From: Bin55 sp964572845
GTDB lineage: Bacteria; Pseudomonadota; Gammaproteobacteria; Pseudomonadales; Azotimanducaceae
Direction of reading: 5' to 3'
Assembly (NCBI GenBank): GCA_964572845.1
Contig: CAZNFX010000008.1
Span: 62,001-126,000, forward strand
DNA length: 64,000 nucleotides
The notes beneath the pieces are model-generated. The model worked only from the letters and a program-made list of their open reading frames with translations, searched no databases and was not told the DNA's origin. Numbering within the stretch: the first letter of the stretch is position 1; each line of letters starts with the position of its first letter. Position numbers and translations under genes: made by a program. Positions 1 to 12,467 of the stretch are shown here, piece after piece.

Positions 1-436
1 TCCACAACGAGTTCTGAATCAATCTGGACCGTTGGGTACTCGGCACGCTGCATACCATCATGCAGGAGATCGGCAGAAGGTAAATTTTGAACGCCGGCAT
101 GGGTAGGGACTTGAGCGATTAATGTGTCGCTGCGATTAGAGCATTCACATTGCATGCGTTTGCAATTGCTTGATTTTCTGCACATTCGTCATCAGGTGTG
201 CTTGAGTCACCACAACTTAACCAACGTATAACTGACACTTTCACTTTCATCCCAATCTCAAGTGACGCCACCGAACGTGTAGAGTGAAAGCCACAAGCAG
301 CCTAGCATTCGACTAGGCACGATTCCGCCAGCTTCAGTGCCTCTTTGCTAAGCTATGCGGTTTTCTAATCGGGGCGGGTACGCCAACAAAGTGGCGAATC
401 ACACGGAATCGCTTTGGCAGACCTAGCTGCAGACCG
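1..436. other. Gene-poor stretch upstream of gltB
   Basis: I see no convincing complete gene here. The only structure noted is a 6-bp inverted repeat, GCCTAG at 300-305 and CTAGGC at 313-318 with a 7-nt loop; no T-run follows it, so I do not call it a terminator. On the minus strand a short open frame runs off the left edge below about position 110, too short to identify. The gltB promoter must lie here or further left, but no clear -35/-10 pair could be chosen. Confidence 0.5.
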
Positions 437-3400
437 ATGCAGGGCAACGACCTAACCAACACGAATTCCCCTCGACTGGGTCATCCTCCCGCATCCGGAC
501 TTTACCATCCCGAACAAGAACGCGACTCTTGCGGTGTTGGATTTGTGTGCGACATCAAAGGCAGAAAGAGTCGATCCATACTCGATGATGCAAACCGAAT
601 GAACTGCAGCATGGAACATCGGGGAGGATTAGGCTATGAAAAAAACTCAGGTGACGGAGCAGGAATACTAACTAGCATTCCTGATCGCTTTTTCCGCAAG
701 ATCCGCCTGACCCCTGAAGACGTGGAACTGCCACCAGCCGGTCAATACGGTGCTGGCGTAGTGTTTTTCCCGAAGGATCCTTCTGAGTACGAGACTTGCA
801 AAAGGTACTTTGAGGAGTGCATTCGACAAGTAGGCCAAAACTTACTTTGCTGGCGCCGCGTACCCATCGACCCGGTTGGCGCTTCGCTCGGTGATTCGGC
901 GCAGACAGCCATGCCACACATCGAGCAAGTGTTCATATCCGCGCCTACCCTAAAGGATTCCAATACCCTGGAGAGAGCACTCTATTTGATTAGGAAACTA
1001 GTTTCAAAGCGTGTGCGTTCCGATACCACACTATCGCAAGGTTCTCTTTTCTACGTTTGTAGCCTATCGGCTCGAGTGATCGTCTACAAGGGAATGCTCA
1101 CCCCAAACCAGTTGTTCCCCTTCTATGTCGACCTGCAGGATCCAGATTACGAATCTCACTTGGCAATGGTGCATTCACGCTTCTCGACAAATACCTTTCC
1201 GTCATGGGATCGTGCTCAACCGAACCGGTTCATGGCGCATAACGGGGAAATCAACACCTTGCTTGGGAACAAGAACTGGATGAACGCTCGTCAAGGACAA
1301 GCCAAGTCGGAACTCTTTGGCAACAAGCTAAATGACCTCTACCCCATCGTTGAACCCGATTGTTCGGATTCCGGTACATTCGACAACGTGTTGGAATTCT
1401 TGCTGTTGACTGGTCGAACATTGCAGGAATCGGTTTTGATGATGATTCCTGAAGCGTGGCAGCACGACCAATTGATGTCACCGGAAAAGCGAGGCTTCTA
1501 CGAGTACTTTTCGTGCCTCATGGAACCGTGGGACGGGCCAGCGTCCATCACATTTACGGATGGAACTTATATCGGGGCGGTGTTGGACCGCAACGGATTG
1601 CGACCTTCAAGGTACTACGTAACCATTGACGACCGATGCATCATGGCGTCCGAAGTAGGAGTGCTGGACATAAACCCTGAGCACGTTGTACAGAAAGGGC
1701 GTCTTCAACCCGGCAAGATGTTTCTCATCGATTTCGACCAGGGACGCATGGTTCCGGATGAGGAAATAAAGGAAGTGTGGGCACAAGAACAACCATGGGG
1801 CGATTGGGTGCGACGACAACGCCTCGAGTTGAAGGAACTTCCAAGAGCTGAAATAGTGCCCCACTTGAGTCCCAATACGTTGCTGCAACGCATGCAAGCC
1901 TTTGGCTATACAACCGAGACGCTGCAATTCATGCTTCTGCCATTGGTAACCGAATTGCGCGACCCACTCGGTTCTATGGGAAACGATGCAGCGCTCGCCG
2001 TAATGTCGGATAAACCGCGAATGTTGTACGACTATTTCAAGCAACTCTTCGCGCAAGTTACGAATCCTGCGATCGATTCAATCCGCGAGCAGGTCGTAAT
2101 GGCACTCGAATGCTATGTCGGTCCAGAGCTGAACCTTCTCGACGAGACCGAAAACCATGCCAATCGGCTTCGAATAGAGCACCCGATCCTGTCGAACGAG
2201 GAACTCGCCTCTCTTGCGGCAATAGATCATCGAGGATGGAAAGCTCGTGTCATCGACATGACTTTCGAAACGAATTCAGGACGTGCTGGCCTATTGCGGG
2301 CTATGGACCGGATATGCCACGACGCAACAACCGCAATAGAGGAAGGCTACCGGCTCATAGTACTGTCGGACCGTGCAGTAGATCGGCTTCGTACGCCAAT
2401 CAGCGCGCTTCTTGCCGTCGGCACGGTACACCACCACCTTGTTCGATCACATTCTCGCACCAAGATCGGCATAGTTGTAGAAACTGGCGAAGCCCGTGAA
2501 GTCCATCATCACTGCTTGCTTGTAGGCTATGGAGCCGATGCCATAAATCCCTATCTTGCTTTTGAAGCCCTTTGGGATGCACGAAATGGAGGCTACTTAG
2601 CGGATGTCGAGCACATTCAGACCGATGAAGACATCGTAAATGCCTACAAGACAGGGATTGGCAAAGGCATCCTAAAAGTAATGGCAAAGATGGGCATTTC
2701 CACCCTTCAATCGTACAAAGGTGCACAAATTTTTGAAATTGTGGGGCTCGCCAAAGAAGTTGTAGAACGAGCGTTTGCTGGGACGGCAAGCCGAGTAGCG
2801 GGAATAGGTTTTGACGTACTGGTAGCCGAAATGCAACGACGCCATGCAGCCGGATATCCAAGTGGAAGTGCCCCCGAAGCTCGGGTACTTTCCAATCCGG
2901 GAGATTTCCATTGGCGCGTCGACGGAGATCGACATATGTGGGATCCGGAGTCGATAGCCGATCTCCAACTTGCGACGCGCTACAACAACTGGGAAACCTA
3001 CCAACAATTCGCTGAGCATGCCAACCAGCAAACCACTCGTGCCGCAAACTTGCGAGGGTTGTTGGATTTCAACAATGAGGTCAACGGCGGACCCATAGAT
3101 GTCGACGACGTCGAGTCAGAAGCTGAAATCGTCAAGCGCTTTACCACAGGCGCGATGAGCTTCGGCTCGATCTCAAAAGAAGCGCATGAGTCGTTGGCCA
3201 TTGCAATGAATCGAATCGGAGGACGATCAAATACGGGCGAAGGGGGAGAAGATGCCAACAGATTCCAGCCGCTCTCGAACGGAGATTCAAAACGATCAGC
3301 CATCAAGCAAGTGGCAAGCGGCCGTTTCGGAGTAACAATCAACTATCTCAGCAATGCGGACGAATTGCAGATCAAGATTGTGCAGGGCGCAAAGCCAGGA

Positions 3401-5044
3401 GAAGGCGGCGAACTTCCCGGACCGAAGGTTGATGAGTACATCGCTCAGATCCGACATTCGACTCCCGGTGTCGGGCTAATTAGCCCGCCACCCCATCACG
3501 ACATCTACTCGATTGAAGACATCTCCCAATTAATCCACGACCTTAAGAACGCCAATCCATATGCACGCATAAGCGTCAAGCTAGGGTCGGCAATTGGCGT
3601 TGGAGCAGTAGCGGCCGGGGTGACCAAGGCTCGATCAGACCACTTGGTCATTGCGGGTGACACAGGTGGTACAGGGGCATCACCGTTGACTTCGATCAAG
3701 CACGCCGGCGTTCCTTGGGAACTCGGACTATCTGAGACTCACCAGACTCTTGTAGCAAACAATTTACGTTCTCGAGTCGTACTCCAGGTAGATGGTCAAC
3801 TCAAGACGGGACGGGACGTGATGATTGCAGCATGTCTAGGCGCAGAGGAATTTGGCTTTTCGACTGCCCCATTGATCACTATGGGCTGCATCATGATGCG
3901 CAAATGCCACCTAAATACCTGTCCAGTAGGTATTGCAACGCAAGACCCAAAGCTCAGAACGAAATTCACGGGTATGCCCGAGCACGTAATCAATTACTTC
4001 TTCCTAGTTGCCAAAGAAGCACGTCAGATTATGTCCCAGCTCGGTTTCCGTTCGATCAACGAGGTCGTCGGTAGAGTGGATGCGCTAAAGGAAGACCCCG
4101 CATCTGAACACTGGAAAGCACACACTCTCGATCTAACGCACATACTTGCACGACCCCCTATTCCAAAGAATTTCCTTGGAGCGTACTGCAAACACCAGCA
4201 AGACCATGGTCTCGAATCAGCTCTCGACCATGAATTAATCCAGATGGCAAAGCCTGCGTTAGAAGAAGGAAAGAAGGTTCGCGCCGAGTTGCCCATACGG
4301 AATTCAAACCGGGTTGTAGGTGGAATGTTGTCGAATCAGGTAATTCGACAGATTGGTCCCAACATGCTTCCTGACGACAGCATTCGTTTCAAGTTCACTG
4401 GTACGGCTGGTCAGAGTTTCGGCGCTTGGCTAGCTCGGGGCATTACATTGGAGGTGGAAGGTGACGCCAACGACTATGTGGGCAAGGGCCTATCTGGAGG
4501 TCGGGTCATCGTCTATCCACCCAAGTCGAGTCCATTTAGACCAGAAGACCAGATTCTTGTCGGCAACGTGGTGCTCTACGGTGCAACAAGCGGCGAAGCC
4601 TACTTTCGCGGCAAAGCGGCTGAACGTTTTTGTGTGCGAAACAGCGGCGCACAGGCCGTGATTGAAGGTGTCGGCGATCACGGATGCGAATACATGACTG
4701 GAGGACGGGTCGTTGTACTGGGGCAGACCGGCAAGAACTTTGCGGCTGGTATGAGTGGCGGCATTGCCTATGTATGGGACCCATTGAGCGAATTCTCGAA
4801 TCGTTGCAATATGGACATGATCGAATTGGAGCAACTTGAGAAGAGCTGCGACGAAAAGGAATTGAAGTCTCTCGTGGAAAACCATGCTTGCTATACCCGA
4901 TCAACTGTAGCGAGTCACATACTCGACAATTGGGAAACAAGCCTTCAGCAGTTCTTGAAGGTAATGCCCATTGACTACAAGCGCATTCTCGAATCGCAAT
5001 TGGAAGCTAGCGAAGTCCTCATCCAACAGACAGCGGCCATCTGA
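437..5044 (+). CDS. gltB: Glutamate synthase [NADPH] large (alpha) subunit
   Basis: Makes glutamate from 2-oxoglutarate and glutamine-derived ammonia, with electrons from the GltD partner; cytoplasmic. The 1535-aa length fits bacterial GltB. The N-terminal class II glutamine amidotransferase domain begins at the ERDSCGVGF motif, whose Cys (residue 32) should become the N-terminal nucleophile after removal of a 31-residue propeptide. The FMN-binding synthase domain follows in the second half, with GAKPGEGGELPG and a 3Fe-4S cysteine set in CIMMRKCHLNTCPVG. The C-terminal GXGXG beta-helix domain follows (GLSGGRVIVYPP, GMSGGIAYVWDP). The ATG start gives a plausible propeptide but has no obvious Shine-Dalgarno. 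gltD starts 2 nt after the stop, so the two are surely cotranscribed. Confidence 0.97.
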   Translation: MQGNDLTNTNSPRLGHPPASGLYHPEQERDSCGVGFVCDIKGRKSRSILDDANRMNCSMEHRGGLGYEKNSGDGAGILTSIPDRFFRKIRLTPEDVELPPAGQYGAGVVFFPKDPSEYETCKRYFEECIRQVGQNLLCWRRVPIDPVGASLGDSAQTAMPHIEQVFISAPTLKDSNTLERALYLIRKLVSKRVRSDTTLSQGSLFYVCSLSARVIVYKGMLTPNQLFPFYVDLQDPDYESHLAMVHSRFSTNTFPSWDRAQPNRFMAHNGEINTLLGNKNWMNARQGQAKSELFGNKLNDLYPIVEPDCSDSGTFDNVLEFLLLTGRTLQESVLMMIPEAWQHDQLMSPEKRGFYEYFSCLMEPWDGPASITFTDGTYIGAVLDRNGLRPSRYYVTIDDRCIMASEVGVLDINPEHVVQKGRLQPGKMFLIDFDQGRMVPDEEIKEVWAQEQPWGDWVRRQRLELKELPRAEIVPHLSPNTLLQRMQAFGYTTETLQFMLLPLVTELRDPLGSMGNDAALAVMSDKPRMLYDYFKQLFAQVTNPAIDSIREQVVMALECYVGPELNLLDETENHANRLRIEHPILSNEELASLAAIDHRGWKARVIDMTFETNSGRAGLLRAMDRICHDATTAIEEGYRLIVLSDRAVDRLRTPISALLAVGTVHHHLVRSHSRTKIGIVVETGEAREVHHHCLLVGYGADAINPYLAFEALWDARNGGYLADVEHIQTDEDIVNAYKTGIGKGILKVMAKMGISTLQSYKGAQIFEIVGLAKEVVERAFAGTASRVAGIGFDVLVAEMQRRHAAGYPSGSAPEARVLSNPGDFHWRVDGDRHMWDPESIADLQLATRYNNWETYQQFAEHANQQTTRAANLRGLLDFNNEVNGGPIDVDDVESEAEIVKRFTTGAMSFGSISKEAHESLAIAMNRIGGRSNTGEGGEDANRFQPLSNGDSKRSAIKQVASGRFGVTINYLSNADELQIKIVQGAKPGEGGELPGPKVDEYIAQIRHSTPGVGLISPPPHHDIYSIEDISQLIHDLKNANPYARISVKLGSAIGVGAVAAGVTKARSDHLVIAGDTGGTGASPLTSIKHAGVPWELGLSETHQTLVANNLRSRVVLQVDGQLKTGRDVMIAACLGAEEFGFSTAPLITMGCIMMRKCHLNTCPVGIATQDPKLRTKFTGMPEHVINYFFLVAKEARQIMSQLGFRSINEVVGRVDALKEDPASEHWKAHTLDLTHILARPPIPKNFLGAYCKHQQDHGLESALDHELIQMAKPALEEGKKVRAELPIRNSNRVVGGMLSNQVIRQIGPNMLPDDSIRFKFTGTAGQSFGAWLARGITLEVEGDANDYVGKGLSGGRVIVYPPKSSPFRPEDQILVGNVVLYGATSGEAYFRGKAAERFCVRNSGAQAVIEGVGDHGCEYMTGGRVVVLGQTGKNFAAGMSGGIAYVWDPLSEFSNRCNMDMIELEQLEKSCDEKELKSLVENHACYTRSTVASHILDNWETSLQQFLKVMPIDYKRILESQLEASEVLIQQTAAI

Positions 5045-5046
5045 CT

Positions 5047-6540
5047 GTGGGCGCGACGAACGGATTTCTTCGGCATGCTCGTCACGCCGCCCCCTACAGG
5101 AACGTTCTCTCACGAGTGGGAGACTACGAGGAGATCTACACGCCTCATGACCCTCAGCGTCTAGCTGTTCAAGGCTCAAGATGCATGGACTGCGGAGTAC
5201 CCTTCTGCCAATCCGGCACCGAGTCGGCACACCGCATCGGCAGAGCCGGTTGCCCGATTCACAACCGAATCCCTGACTGGAACGACTTGGTCTATCGCGG
5301 TCATTGGCACGACGCACTTGTCAGTCTACATGCAACTAACAATTTTCCCGAGTTCACTGGTCGTGTATGCCCCGCACCCTGCGAGGGCAGTTGCGTTCTT
5401 GGTATTACGGATCCACCAGTAACGATCAAGAACATAGAAATGGCGATTGTTGACTACGGTTTCGAAAAGGGATGGATAGTGCCTGATCCCCCCGATAGCC
5501 GAACAGGTAAACATGTAGCCGTGGTTGGATCCGGTCCGACAGGACTGGCAGCGGCAGCGCAGCTCAATAGGGCCGGCCACTCGGTCAATGTGTTTGAACG
5601 TGAGGATCGCGTTGGCGGATTGCTGACCTATGGCATTCCCAATATGAAGCTTGACAAGACATTGGTCGTCGAACGACGGATCAACCTATTGCGCGAAGAA
5701 GGCATTGAATTCCAGCTGAACTCAGATGTAGCCGACGGGACAAACAGTTCGATTTCCATCTCCTCGATTGTAGAGAGCTATGATGCCGTATTGTTAGCAA
5801 CAGGAGCAACCTCTCCCAATGATCTGCAGGTGCCAGGAAGAGAATTGAACGGCATTCACTTTGCCATGGATTTTTTATCAGCAAGCACAAAGCATCTTCT
5901 CAATGCTAGTGCAGGCGACTCTAGCTACATCGACGCAAAGAATAGAGATGTACTTGTAATCGGTGGCGGGGATACTGGTACAGACTGTATTGCCACGGCG
6001 GTTCGACAGGGATGCAAGTCTCTTGTGAATTTTGAGCTTTTTCCTGCCCATCCCAACCAGCGATCAGAACAAAACCCTTGGCCTGAATTTCCTCTGCTTT
6101 TCAGAGTCGACTACGGGCACGCAGAAGCGGAGGGTCGATTCGGCAACGATCCACGAATCTTCAGTATCAGCACTAAGTCCTTTCTTGATGACGGCAGCGG
6201 AAATGTGGCAGGAGTGTCAACGGTGGAGGTACGTCTCAAAAACGGCAAAGTACAAGAGCTATCCAATACGGAACGTGACTGGAAATTCGATCTAGTTCTA
6301 CTAGCCCTCGGATTTAGTGGTCCCGAGCACTACATAGCCAAACCACTTGCTGTAAAACTCGATTCCCGTTCCAACTACCGAGCCACGAAAGGTAACTATC
6401 AGACAAACGTAGCGAATGTGTTCGCGGCTGGCGATTGCCGGCGCGGGCAATCGCTGGTTGTAAATGCCATCAACGAAGGAAGAGAAGCCGCCAGAGAAAT
6501 TGATCGCTACATGATGGGTTGGACCGCACTCAGCGGGTGA
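5047..6540 (+). CDS. gltD: Glutamate synthase [NADPH] small (beta) subunit
   Basis: Takes electrons from NADPH through FAD and iron-sulfur clusters and passes them to GltB. 497 aa, the usual length. The N-terminal cysteine-rich region (CMDCGVPFCQSG, VCPAPCEGSC) binds 4Fe-4S clusters. An FAD Rossmann motif VGSGPTGLAAAAQL lies near residue 160, and an NADPH motif VIGGGDTGTDC near residue 302. AAGDCRRGQSLVV near the C-terminus is the second FAD contact. The start is GTG, 2 nt behind the gltB stop. The gene ends 7 bp from the end of the convergent oligopeptidase gene. Confidence 0.97.
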   Translation: MGATNGFLRHARHAAPYRNVLSRVGDYEEIYTPHDPQRLAVQGSRCMDCGVPFCQSGTESAHRIGRAGCPIHNRIPDWNDLVYRGHWHDALVSLHATNNFPEFTGRVCPAPCEGSCVLGITDPPVTIKNIEMAIVDYGFEKGWIVPDPPDSRTGKHVAVVGSGPTGLAAAAQLNRAGHSVNVFEREDRVGGLLTYGIPNMKLDKTLVVERRINLLREEGIEFQLNSDVADGTNSSISISSIVESYDAVLLATGATSPNDLQVPGRELNGIHFAMDFLSASTKHLLNASAGDSSYIDAKNRDVLVIGGGDTGTDCIATAVRQGCKSLVNFELFPAHPNQRSEQNPWPEFPLLFRVDYGHAEAEGRFGNDPRIFSISTKSFLDDGSGNVAGVSTVEVRLKNGKVQELSNTERDWKFDLVLLALGFSGPEHYIAKPLAVKLDSRSNYRATKGNYQTNVANVFAAGDCRRGQSLVVNAINEGREAAREIDRYMMGWTALSG

Positions 6541-6547
6541 GCTGCGT

Positions 6548-8581
<2,034 letters not shown>

Positions 8582-8721
8582 TGCGTTCTCCAAGCAGGGA
8601 ATAGACGTCACGGTTCTGTGCGGCGACAAGAAACCAATTGCGACACAGCAAGCAAGAATACAGTACCCGTTGGGTCTGTGTTACAACATCCGCGAACTAA
8701 GAGAGCCTACGATCACTCACT

Positions 8722-9930
8722 ATGAAGATTTCGAAGATTGACACGTTTGTCGTGGATGCGGGTTGGCGGCCTTGGCAATTCGTGGCCGTGCGCACGGAGG
8801 AAGGGCTAACCGGCTACGGAGAGTGTTCAGATGGTCGAATGCCCTACAGTGTCGTTTCCACCGCTAAGGAATTCGAAGCCATACTTGTAGGGCAAGATCC
8901 GCGAGCGGTGGAAGCACGTTATTGGGACATGTACAGGATGGCACGGCAAAGCCCAGGAGGAATTGCCGCCAAAGCCATTGCCGGCATCGAACTCGCACTT
9001 TGGGACATCAAAGCGAAAGCACTGAATATCCCCGTATTCGAACTCTTCGGCGGACCCATGCGCACTCGGCAGAGGGTCTACTGGTCTCACTGTGGAAGTT
9101 CCCGTGCAGGAAACTTCAAGGTCATCGGCTCTCCACCAATCCGCACATGGCAGGACATCACTGACCTGGGCAAGGAAGTCGTCCAACGCGGTTTCACGGC
9201 TCTAAAGACAAACATCATCTTTCCGGGCGAGAATGCCCATACCTACAGAGGTGGTTTCGGAGGAGGCGAAGGCACCACAGACGGAAACGTCACCAACCTT
9301 ATGCTAGACCACATCAGAAAATTGATTGGAACATTTCGTGATGCTGTCGGTCCCTACGTTGACATTGCACTCGACCTGAACTTCAATTTTCGCCAAGAAG
9401 CGGCAACTCGCATTTGCCACGCACTTGAGGACATGAGGATGATGTGGGTGGAAATCGACATGTACGAACCACACGCACTTCGTGAAATACGGGATGCCGT
9501 TGCGGTTCCTGTCTGCTCCGGAGAAAACCTATTCACATCAAGGGACTACAGGCGCTACTTTGAAGCACGATCTATGGATGTATGCATGGTTGATGTCCCA
9601 TGGAACGGATTTGCCAATTCGCGACGAGTTGTTGAAATGGCAGAAACGTTTGAGATTAACTGTGCCCCACACAATTACTACAGTCACCTCTCCACCTTGC
9701 ACTCATTGCATCTCTGCAACATCTCCCCAAACATTCGAATCTGTGAGATCGACATCGACGACGTTCCCTGGAAGGACGAGCTCGTTACCAAGCCGCTTCA
9801 GTTCGATCAGGGTTGCGTTGTAATGCCCACAGGATCTGGCTGGGGAGCCGATCTCAATGAAGAAGTTGCCGCCGAACACGTCTGGGAACCGGGAAAGCTT
9901 CCTGGCTACTGGACGCCGCCGCAGCGCTGA
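8722..9930 (+). CDS. Mandelate racemase/muconate lactonizing enzyme family protein (sugar acid dehydratase-like)
   Basis: An enolase-superfamily enzyme, 402 aa, with the N-terminal capping domain and a TIM-barrel. Visible metal ligands are Asp in DLNFNF, Glu in WVEIDMYEP and Glu in CSGENLF. A candidate base is the His in CAPHNYYSH. The second-strand motif is LKTN rather than the KxK of the mandelate racemase subgroup, which points to the acid-sugar dehydratase side (galactonate- or mannonate-type), but the substrate cannot be read from sequence. It is a single-gene unit between divergent prlC and convergent priA, with no transporter or sugar-catabolic gene nearby. An in vivo role in organic acid catabolism is inference. 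Confidence 0.85.
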   Translation: MKISKIDTFVVDAGWRPWQFVAVRTEEGLTGYGECSDGRMPYSVVSTAKEFEAILVGQDPRAVEARYWDMYRMARQSPGGIAAKAIAGIELALWDIKAKALNIPVFELFGGPMRTRQRVYWSHCGSSRAGNFKVIGSPPIRTWQDITDLGKEVVQRGFTALKTNIIFPGENAHTYRGGFGGGEGTTDGNVTNLMLDHIRKLIGTFRDAVGPYVDIALDLNFNFRQEAATRICHALEDMRMMWVEIDMYEPHALREIRDAVAVPVCSGENLFTSRDYRRYFEARSMDVCMVDVPWNGFANSRRVVEMAETFEINCAPHNYYSHLSTLHSLHLCNISPNIRICEIDIDDVPWKDELVTKPLQFDQGCVVMPTGSGWGADLNEEVAAEHVWEPGKLPGYWTPPQR

Positions 9931-9965
9931 CGCGGCGCAAGAAGAAAAAGTTGCGGCAAGTCAAG

Positions 9966-10088
9966 CTACTCTAGGCTTCCGTTCTTCCTGTAGAACGCAC
10001 CTAACGCTGTGATTGCGTCGCCTCTTCGTTCCGCTACAACGTCAGGAATATACGTGAGGCACCCTACTTTAGGGCGCAGAGATTCCAT
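9966..10088 (-). other. Small open frame in phase behind the priA stop
   Basis: After the priA amber codon at 10107-10109 the same frame stays open for 46 codons to a TAG at 9966-9968. An ATG at 10088 would give a 40-residue peptide beginning MESLRPKVGC. The composition looks protein-like (VAERRGDAITALGAFYRKNG), but I recognise no family. It may be a small gene, a C-terminal extension cut off by a recent stop, or chance. Confidence 0.25.
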
Positions 10089-10106
10089 CCAGAATCGTAT
10101 GCGCTG

Positions 10107-12257
10107 CTACGCCATATCCACAGGGTCCACATCGATGGACCATCGAACTTTGCTGCGCGGCACCGACACGCGCTCAATGGCTCTAAGCGCTTCGTGCAAC
10201 TGCTTGCGATTGTGAGACACCAACGCTGCGTGATATCGCCATCGTGAGGAGATACGAGCAATAGGCGCAGGTACAGGGCCCAGAGTTTCGACGGATGAAT
10301 CGCTCACGTCGTTTAATCGGTCCTCCAAGAACTGTTCTTGCTCAATCGCGTTTGCACCCTCCGCACGCAAAAGAGCCAGGTGCGTAACAGGAGGCATTGC
10401 AGCCGCTTCGCGAGTCTGCTGTTCCCTGGCCACAAAGCCACTATATCCCTCTTCAACCAACGACCGCATGTTGGGATTGAATGGATCATTGCTCTGTATG
10501 CAGACCTCTCCTCGTCGTTCCGCGCGACCAGCGCGTCCCGCGACTTGAACGATCAATTGGGCCGTTCGTTCTGGTGCGCGAAAATCTGGACTAAGAAAAC
10601 CTGCATCAGCTCCAATTACAGCTACAAGAGTCACGTTTGGGAAATGATGGCCCTTAGCCAGCATCTGCGTGCCAACGAGAATGCATCTTCGTGTTGAGTG
10701 GAGCTCCTTGAGTAATTGTTCGAGCTTGTTGCTTGTACTCGCCGCATCACTGTCAACCCGATACACCGGCACATCATCGAAAATTGCCTTAATCGACTCT
10801 TCGATGCGCTGGGTTGCGACTCCCATCGAACGTACACGACTCGACTCGCACATTGGGCATGCCTCAGGAACAGGAGACTTGCTCTCGCATTGGTGGCAGA
10901 TTAGCTGTGAGACGGGCACCTCGTGCAGTGTCAGCTTCACATCGCAACTGTCGCAGGTTGCAGTCCATCCGCAATCCGAGCAAATTACTGACTTCGCGTA
11001 GCCCCGCCGATTTATCAAAATCAATACTTGTGCATCTGCATCAAGATGCTGACGAATCTTGCCTATGAGTATTGGGCTCATGCCTCCATTAAGCCGATGG
11101 CCCCGAATGTCAAGCACATTGAATTCAGGCATCCGTGCGGTACCTGGGCGATGTGACAATCGAGACGCCGAGTAGCGACCGCGCCTAACGTTATGCAGAG
11201 TCTCCAATGACAATGTTGCACTACCCAGAATACAGGGGATCTTCAAAAGGTTGGCCCGTACGATTGCTACATCACGGGCCGAGTAGCGCAAAGACTCCAT
11301 TTGCTTGTACGAAGTGTCGTGCTCCTCGTCCACTACAACCAGCCCAAGGTTATGAAACGGAGCAAACACTGCCGACCGGGTTCCGATCACAAGTCGATGC
11401 TCACCACTACCCACCCTAGACCAAACATTGAAACGTTGAATGTTGGTCTTCATCGAATGCAGGACTGCAACATTGCCGAATCGAGACTGAAAGGTCTCCG
11501 CAGTTTGAGGGGTCAATGAAATCTCTGGAACCAACACCAAGACTTGCTGACCCATGCTCAATACGTGGCGAATGACTTGAATGTAAACTTCCGTCTTTCC
11601 GCTGCCTGTAACCCCATCAAGAACGTGGACTCCAAACTGTCCGAGTTTTGGAACAATTGAGTCAACTGCCCTGTTTTGCTCATCCGTTAGCACGATGTTG
11701 GTTGAGCGATAGTTGTAGTCGACCTCTACATAATCCCATCGAACCAAAGCTTTGCGTTGGAGAGCTTCAATCACCTTCCTGTCGATGCCGAGTTCTTTGA
11801 AATCGCTCTCAAGAATCGGAGCACCTTCCTTGAGCAGTTTCCACAATCTAGCCTGCCGGTGGGCATTCTTGAATGATGGGTGCGCCGCGCCACGGACCGC
11901 GCACCACTGCTTCTCCGGCTCAATATCTACTTTGCGTCCGCGAAGCGCTTCGCGGGGTAACATCGTTTCGAATACCGACCCAAACGGAAAGTGGTAGTAT
12001 TCGGACATCCACGTTGCCAACTGAAGCAGATCATCGGGAAGTACGCGAACAAGATCGATAGTACGATCGATCGGCTTCAGCTTGGAGTCGTGTTGCGATC
12101 CCTTTTTGAATCCTACGACAATTCCCGTGGCGACAGAATGACCAAATGGCACCCTCACTCTGCCACCGACGACTGGACGCAAAGCATCCATCGGCACTAA
12201 ATAGTCGTACTCTTGCCACACGGGTCGAGGTATGGCTACTCTAACTATTTCACTCAC
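10107..12257 (-). CDS. priA: Primosomal protein N' (replication restart helicase PriA)
   Basis: A 3'-to-5' helicase that reloads the replisome at stalled forks. 716 aa. The N-terminal DNA-binding domain opens with VAIPRPVWQEYDYLVP. The helicase core has Walker A GVTGSGKTEVY and the DEEH box (VVVDEEHDTSYKQ). Zinc-binding cysteines occur in CSDCGWTATCDSC and again in CHQCESKSPVPEACPMC. The helicase C-terminal lobe has QVAGRAGRAERRGEV. The start is GTG at 12257 with no clear Shine-Dalgarno. It is divergent from rpmE, the arrangement also found in E. coli. The stop is TAG, followed by in-phase open sequence. Confidence 0.96.
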   Translation of the reverse strand: MSEIVRVAIPRPVWQEYDYLVPMDALRPVVGGRVRVPFGHSVATGIVVGFKKGSQHDSKLKPIDRTIDLVRVLPDDLLQLATWMSEYYHFPFGSVFETMLPREALRGRKVDIEPEKQWCAVRGAAHPSFKNAHRQARLWKLLKEGAPILESDFKELGIDRKVIEALQRKALVRWDYVEVDYNYRSTNIVLTDEQNRAVDSIVPKLGQFGVHVLDGVTGSGKTEVYIQVIRHVLSMGQQVLVLVPEISLTPQTAETFQSRFGNVAVLHSMKTNIQRFNVWSRVGSGEHRLVIGTRSAVFAPFHNLGLVVVDEEHDTSYKQMESLRYSARDVAIVRANLLKIPCILGSATLSLETLHNVRRGRYSASRLSHRPGTARMPEFNVLDIRGHRLNGGMSPILIGKIRQHLDADAQVLILINRRGYAKSVICSDCGWTATCDSCDVKLTLHEVPVSQLICHQCESKSPVPEACPMCESSRVRSMGVATQRIEESIKAIFDDVPVYRVDSDAASTSNKLEQLLKELHSTRRCILVGTQMLAKGHHFPNVTLVAVIGADAGFLSPDFRAPERTAQLIVQVAGRAGRAERRGEVCIQSNDPFNPNMRSLVEEGYSGFVAREQQTREAAAMPPVTHLALLRAEGANAIEQEQFLEDRLNDVSDSSVETLGPVPAPIARISSRWRYHAALVSHNRKQLHEALRAIERVSVPRSKVRWSIDVDPVDMA

Positions 12258-12467
12258 GATAAGTGCTTACTAACGGATCAATTGGCAACGGTCACACCCA
12301 TCGCCAACACTTCTTACTATTATACAAATGAACACCTGTTTGTTGAAATTTCACGGTCGCCCCGCTTCCGTTCAGTGCACCAAGCGCGTCGATTCAAATC
12401 CGTTTTGTTGTTCTTCGGTGTGGTCTGCTCTAAAATATGCGGTCACTTCCCCCTTTGCATGCATTCA

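Noticed and set aside
300..318. GCCTAG/CTAGGC inverted repeat as a terminator
   Set aside because: The stem is only 6 bp and has no U-tract on either strand.
2400..3047. 215-codon open frame on the minus strand inside gltB
   Set aside because: It lies antisense to a strongly conserved part of gltB, and its sequence resembles no family.
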